NCBI RefSeq assembly: GCF_900188005.1
Contig: NZ_FZNR01000002.1
Coordinates: forward strand, 909,251 to 973,250
DNA length: 64,000 nucleotides
Direction: 5' to 3'
Source of the DNA: Actinoplanes regularis
Lineage (GTDB): Bacteria; Actinomycetota; Actinomycetes; Mycobacteriales; Micromonosporaceae
The notes under the pieces are model-generated. The model made no database searches and was not told the DNA's origin. It worked only from the letters and a program-made list of their open reading frames with translations. Numbering within the stretch: the first letter of the stretch is position 1; each line of letters starts with the position of its first letter. Shown here piece by piece: positions 61,927 to 64,000 of this stretch. The position numbers were made by a program, and so were the translations under genes.

Positions 61927-62157
61927 TCAGACGAAGAGCGGCTTGGGGATGTGGCGGGCGCCGTACTGCTCGACAGCGACGAACGCGTGGAAGACGCAGG
62001 CCGCAGCCTTCAGCTCGGTGGCGTCGTCGCGGCCGATCACGGCGAGCAGCACCCCGTGGGTGGCCAGCTGGTCGCACGCGGGGATCTGCGGAACCGGCAG
62101 GCGGGCGGCGACCGCGGCACGCACGAGCAACTGCGACATCTGGCAGAAGAGCGCCAT
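61927..62157 (-). CDS. Hypothetical phage-like protein
   Basis: 76 aa: MALFCQMSQLLVRAAVAARL, then ACDQLATHGVLLAVIGRDDA. Mostly helical with several Cys. Its ATG overlaps the previous stop (TGATG). Unknown. Confidence 0.45.
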   Translation of the reverse strand: MALFCQMSQLLVRAAVAARLPVPQIPACDQLATHGVLLAVIGRDDATELKAAACVFHAFVAVEQYGARHIPKPLFV

Positions 62158-62399
62158 CAGCGGGACTCGCTCACGAGTTCGATCAGCGGGCGGGTCGCGG
62201 TCGGCTGCGGCGTCTCGTCGTTCTCGCGGTGACCGTCCGTGCTGATGTGGCTCTCGGCGTCACCGATGCGGGCCGGCGGCCGGGCGGGCGAGACGGGCCT
62301 CGGGTCGTCGGCCACGTCCAGGTCGTCGCGGGTGAAGGTCTGCCCGGTCGGGTCAGCGGGCTCCTCGGCGGGCCGGCCGTCCTTGTGCCAGGTGAGCAA
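62157..62399 (-). CDS. Hypothetical acidic phage-like protein, start uncertain
   Basis: 80 aa from a TTG at 62399, only three bases after the previous stop and with a poor ribosome site: LTWHKDGRPAEEPADPTGQT, DDLDVADDPRP and DGHRENDETPQPTATRP. Acidic and probably disordered. Coupled translation from the gene upstream is likely. Confidence 0.4.
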   Translation of the reverse strand: MLTWHKDGRPAEEPADPTGQTFTRDDLDVADDPRPVSPARPPARIGDAESHISTDGHRENDETPQPTATRPLIELVSESR

Positions 62400-62402
62400 C
62401 TT

Positions 62403-62771
62403 CTACTGCGCACGCCCCAAGCTGACGCTGCACTCCGTACGGTCGTCCAAGCTGTCGTCCACCGTGACGCCGAGGATGTCGGCGACTCTGCGGACCGTCG
62501 CGACCCGGGAAGTCGCGCTGGGGTCGTCGTAGACGGCGATGTGCTCGTATGCCTCGGTGCGCCACGGCATCGGCAACCCCGGGTTCGCCTCCAGCAGGTC
62601 GGCGAGCGCCCGGATGTCGGCGATGCGTCCAGCGCGGTCGTCGGTCGCCGCAGCCTCCGGGAGCTTCACCATGCCGCGAAGCGAGGCGACCTCGGACCGC
62701 AACGCCTGTACCTCGGCGAGCAGCGCGAATGCCCACTGGGGCGGACGGCCGGGTAGTGTCTTCTCGGTCAT
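62403..62771 (-). CDS. Hypothetical phage-like protein with coiled-coil N-terminus
   Basis: 122 aa. It starts MTEKTLPGRPPQWAFALLAE; the first 35 residues form a short coiled coil (LLAEVQALRSEVASLRGMVK), followed by a helical acidic region (RIADIRALADLLEANPGLPM). GAGGAAAGG precedes ATG 62771. Unknown. Confidence 0.5.
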   Translation of the reverse strand: MTEKTLPGRPPQWAFALLAEVQALRSEVASLRGMVKLPEAAATDDRAGRIADIRALADLLEANPGLPMPWRTEAYEHIAVYDDPSATSRVATVRRVADILGVTVDDSLDDRTECSVSLGRAQ

Positions 62772-62849
62772 CGGATGCCTTTCCTCTCGTGGTGGGTTAT
62801 CCGGTGATCTGCGCGTCGCTCGGGTGCATCCGGGCGGCGCGCTTCTGTT

Positions 62850-63029
62850 TCAGGAGGTCGCGGAGCGGGGGGCCAGCAGGGTGGCAACGTCGGGACGGTC
62901 GATCGCCGCGGCGAGTTCCTCGATCGCGGCGGTCCAGCGCTCCTGCGAGGCCGGCCACCACGGGGGTGCGATCAGCGCGTCGAATCGGCCGGGCCCGGTG
63001 CCGGCGCCGCCTACCGGGTGGGTGGTCAC
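62850..63029 (-). CDS. Hypothetical small protein
   Basis: 59 aa from GTG 63029, overlapping the excisionase-like stop (GTGA): TTHPVGGAGTGPGRFDALIA, SQERWTAAIEELAAAIDRPD. Helical second half. Unknown. Confidence 0.4.
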   Translation of the reverse strand: MTTHPVGGAGTGPGRFDALIAPPWWPASQERWTAAIEELAAAIDRPDVATLLAPRSATS

Positions 63030-63244
63030 GCGGTTTCGGCTTCCTTGCGACGGCAGTACTCCTCGAGCGCCCACCGCGTGATCCGGCGGGAGCGACCCTC
63101 CGTGAAGGAGGCGATGCCGCCGTTCGCGATCAGCTGCTCGACCTTCCGCGTGCCGAGGTCGAGGACCTTGGCTGCGAGCTTGACGCTGTATGCGAGTTGG
63201 CCATCCGCCGGAAGAACACTTCCGCGCAGGGAGCTAATTGCCAT
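63026..63244 (-). CDS. Excisionase-like (MerR/HTH_17 type) DNA-binding protein
   Basis: 72 aa from ATG 63244 (GGAG five bases upstream). The winged-helix pattern is AYSVKLAAKVLDLGTRKVEQ (helix-turn-helix), LIANGGIASFTEGRSRRITR (wing) and ALEEYCRRKEAE. Such proteins direct excision or activate early genes of integrative elements. It is the first gene of the long minus-strand operon; its upstream region carries two identical-type palindromes, making it the likely regulated promoter. Confidence 0.7.
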   Translation of the reverse strand: MAISSLRGSVLPADGQLAYSVKLAAKVLDLGTRKVEQLIANGGIASFTEGRSRRITRWALEEYCRRKEAETA

Positions 63245-63247
63245 ATT

Positions 63248-63293
63248 GTCTCCGTGCATGGAGACGAGCGTAGGCGTCTCCATGCACGGAGAC
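63248..63293. promoter_or_regulatory. Two 18-bp operator palindromes upstream of the excisionase-like gene
   Basis: GTCTCCGTGCATGGAGAC (63248-63265) and GTCTCCATGCACGGAGAC (63276-63293) are near-perfect palindromes 28 bases apart centre to centre, just upstream of ATG 63244. Paired operators of this size are typical for a dimeric repressor; the divergent XRE protein is the obvious candidate. Confidence 0.7.
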
Positions 63294-63423
63294 ACTCATA
63301 CTTTCGGATGATTCCGATCACGTACGGTCGGACCACAGGATGTAAGCCATGCGCGTCTATGCGGAAAAGCGAATACTCAATCTCCGCCCTCACACCTACC
63401 GGCGGCCCGGCGGATTCCGTCGA

Positions 63424-63467
63424 CGGGACACGTCCCGCCCACGGGACAATCGTCCCGCAAACGGAAC
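63424..63467. promoter_or_regulatory. Second operator cluster upstream of the XRE regulator
   Basis: CGGGAC-AC-GTCCCG (63424-63437), CGGGAC-AATC-GTCCCG (63442-63457) and a half-site CGGAAC (63462-63467) lie directly before the regulator start. They differ from the GTCTCC sites, so two DNA-binding proteins may be involved. TATGGT at 63469-63474 could be the -10 of a leaderless transcript. Confidence 0.6.
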
Positions 63468-63480
63468 ATATGGTTGTGTC

Positions 63481-63909
63481 GTGGCTGACCTGGATCCTGC
63501 GGTGGCGCTTGCGCGCTGGGCCGAGTTCGTCAACCGCGCGCTACGCAGCGTCCGGCCGGCCCTCTCCGATCGCAAGATCTACGAACTCAGCGGGATCTCC
63601 ACCAGCACGCTCAGCCGGTGGCGCAACGCCAAGGGAACCCAGCTCCCCGAGATCGACCGCGTGAAGGTTTTCTGCCGTGTTGTCGGCGCCAGCCTCACCG
63701 AGGCCATGGCCGTCCTCGGCATGACCGATGACGACCCGCAGGCCACGCCCGAGGCGCCCTTGCCGCCCGACGTGCAGATCATCCTGCGCAAGCTCGCCGA
63801 CCCCTCCACGCCCGAGGCCGACCGCGACTTCATCCGCCAGTCGCTGGAGATGCTCGCCGACCGGGCGCGGAGCGTCGGCAAGACCAAGCCCGCCAGCCAA
63901 GCCCACTAG
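63481..63909 (+). CDS. XRE-type helix-turn-helix regulator of the element
   Basis: 142 aa from GTG 63481: WAEFVNRALRSVRPALSDRK, then the HTH SDRKIYELSGISTSTLSRWR, NAKGTQLPEIDRVKVFCRVV, and an acidic tail. Divergent from the excisionase-like operon, as in phage lysogeny switches; the operators between suggest it represses both directions. No Shine-Dalgarno is visible, so a leaderless message is possible. Its stop TAG is formed by the TA target and first G of an IS630 insertion, so the natural C-terminus may be longer. Confidence 0.7.
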   Translation: MADLDPAVALARWAEFVNRALRSVRPALSDRKIYELSGISTSTLSRWRNAKGTQLPEIDRVKVFCRVVGASLTEAMAVLGMTDDDPQATPEAPLPPDVQIILRKLADPSTPEADRDFIRQSLEMLADRARSVGKTKPASQAH

Positions 63910-64000
63910 TGCCCTGACCAAGAACGTTCACGGTGTTGGATGACACGCCGTCCGGGCTGACGGCCGGGCGGCGTTGCGGCGTTCAGGCTGTGGTGGTGGC
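63907..64000 (+). mobile_element. IS630-family element, left end only (window edge)
   Basis: TA followed by GTGCCCTGACCAAGAACGTT matches the left end of the copy at 49081, and the transposase frame restarts at GTG 63933 (LDDTPSGLTAGRR for LDDTPFGLTVGRW in the first copy). The rest lies beyond the window. Same orientation as the first copy. Confidence 0.8.

Overview
The window is high-GC DNA in which tightly packed genes mostly use ATG/GTG starts with good Shine-Dalgarno sites. It encodes SARP/AfsR regulation, several STAND NTPases, FxSxx-COOH loci, ESX-like small proteins and IS630-type transposases. This suggests a filamentous actinomycete, most likely of the Micromonosporaceae (Actinoplanes-like). 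That placement is an inference from protein flavour; no marker gene is present.

Chromosomal part, about 1-28.3 kb. It opens with the end of a urea ABC transporter operon (urtC partial, urtD, urtE). Two complete copies of the FxSxx-COOH (Fxs) RiPP system follow (2.4-15.9 kb). Each has a TIR-like FxsC, a giant MinD/TIR/NB-ARC/TPR protein FxsT, a radical SAM/SPASM maturase FxsB and a small precursor FxsA; an AAC(3)-like acyltransferase gene sits upstream of the second. Set 1 is split: C and T lie on the plus strand, with A and B convergent to them on the minus strand. Set 2 lies entirely on the minus strand. Next come an MFS exporter, an SGNH hydrolase lipoprotein, a divergent pair made of a uracil-DNA-glycosylase/ADP-ribosyltransferase fusion and a macrodomain protein, a PIG-L deacetylase, a secreted two-repeat protein, a prolyl oligopeptidase, a P450 and a vanadium-type haloperoxidase.

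Regulatory and accessory part, 28.4-42.3 kb. It holds an overlapping three-gene unit (small membrane protein, ECF sigma factor, PAS/GGDEF/EAL protein), an HTH-WD40 protein, a HicAB-like module with a broken toxin, a four-gene ESX-like cluster, relics of a helicase and a tyrosine integrase, and a SARP/NB-ARC/TPR regulator.

Island part, 42.8-64 kb. A half tRNA gene (anticodon CAT) marks an old attachment site. A second HicAB-like copy follows, then a lower-GC two-gene unit (small membrane protein plus WD40-ROC GTPase-zinc ribbon-TIR protein) that looks like an immune-type system. After it come an IS630 copy with a damaged active site, a decayed type I-G-like CRISPR remnant (three repeats, truncated cas4, cas fragment), a secreted protein, and a long minus-strand phage- or ICE-like replication operon. 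That operon has an excisionase-like protein, resolvase-like nuclease, helicase, Dcm-type methyltransferase, RecB/Cas4-like nuclease and prim-pol/helicase, with a divergent XRE regulator and paired operators. Three of its large genes carry a frameshift or in-frame stop. The window ends inside a second IS630 copy whose insertion makes the regulator's stop codon.

The strongest candidates for new biology are the UDG-ART/macrodomain pair, the WD40-ROC-TIR pair, and the doubled Fxs loci with atypical precursor tails.
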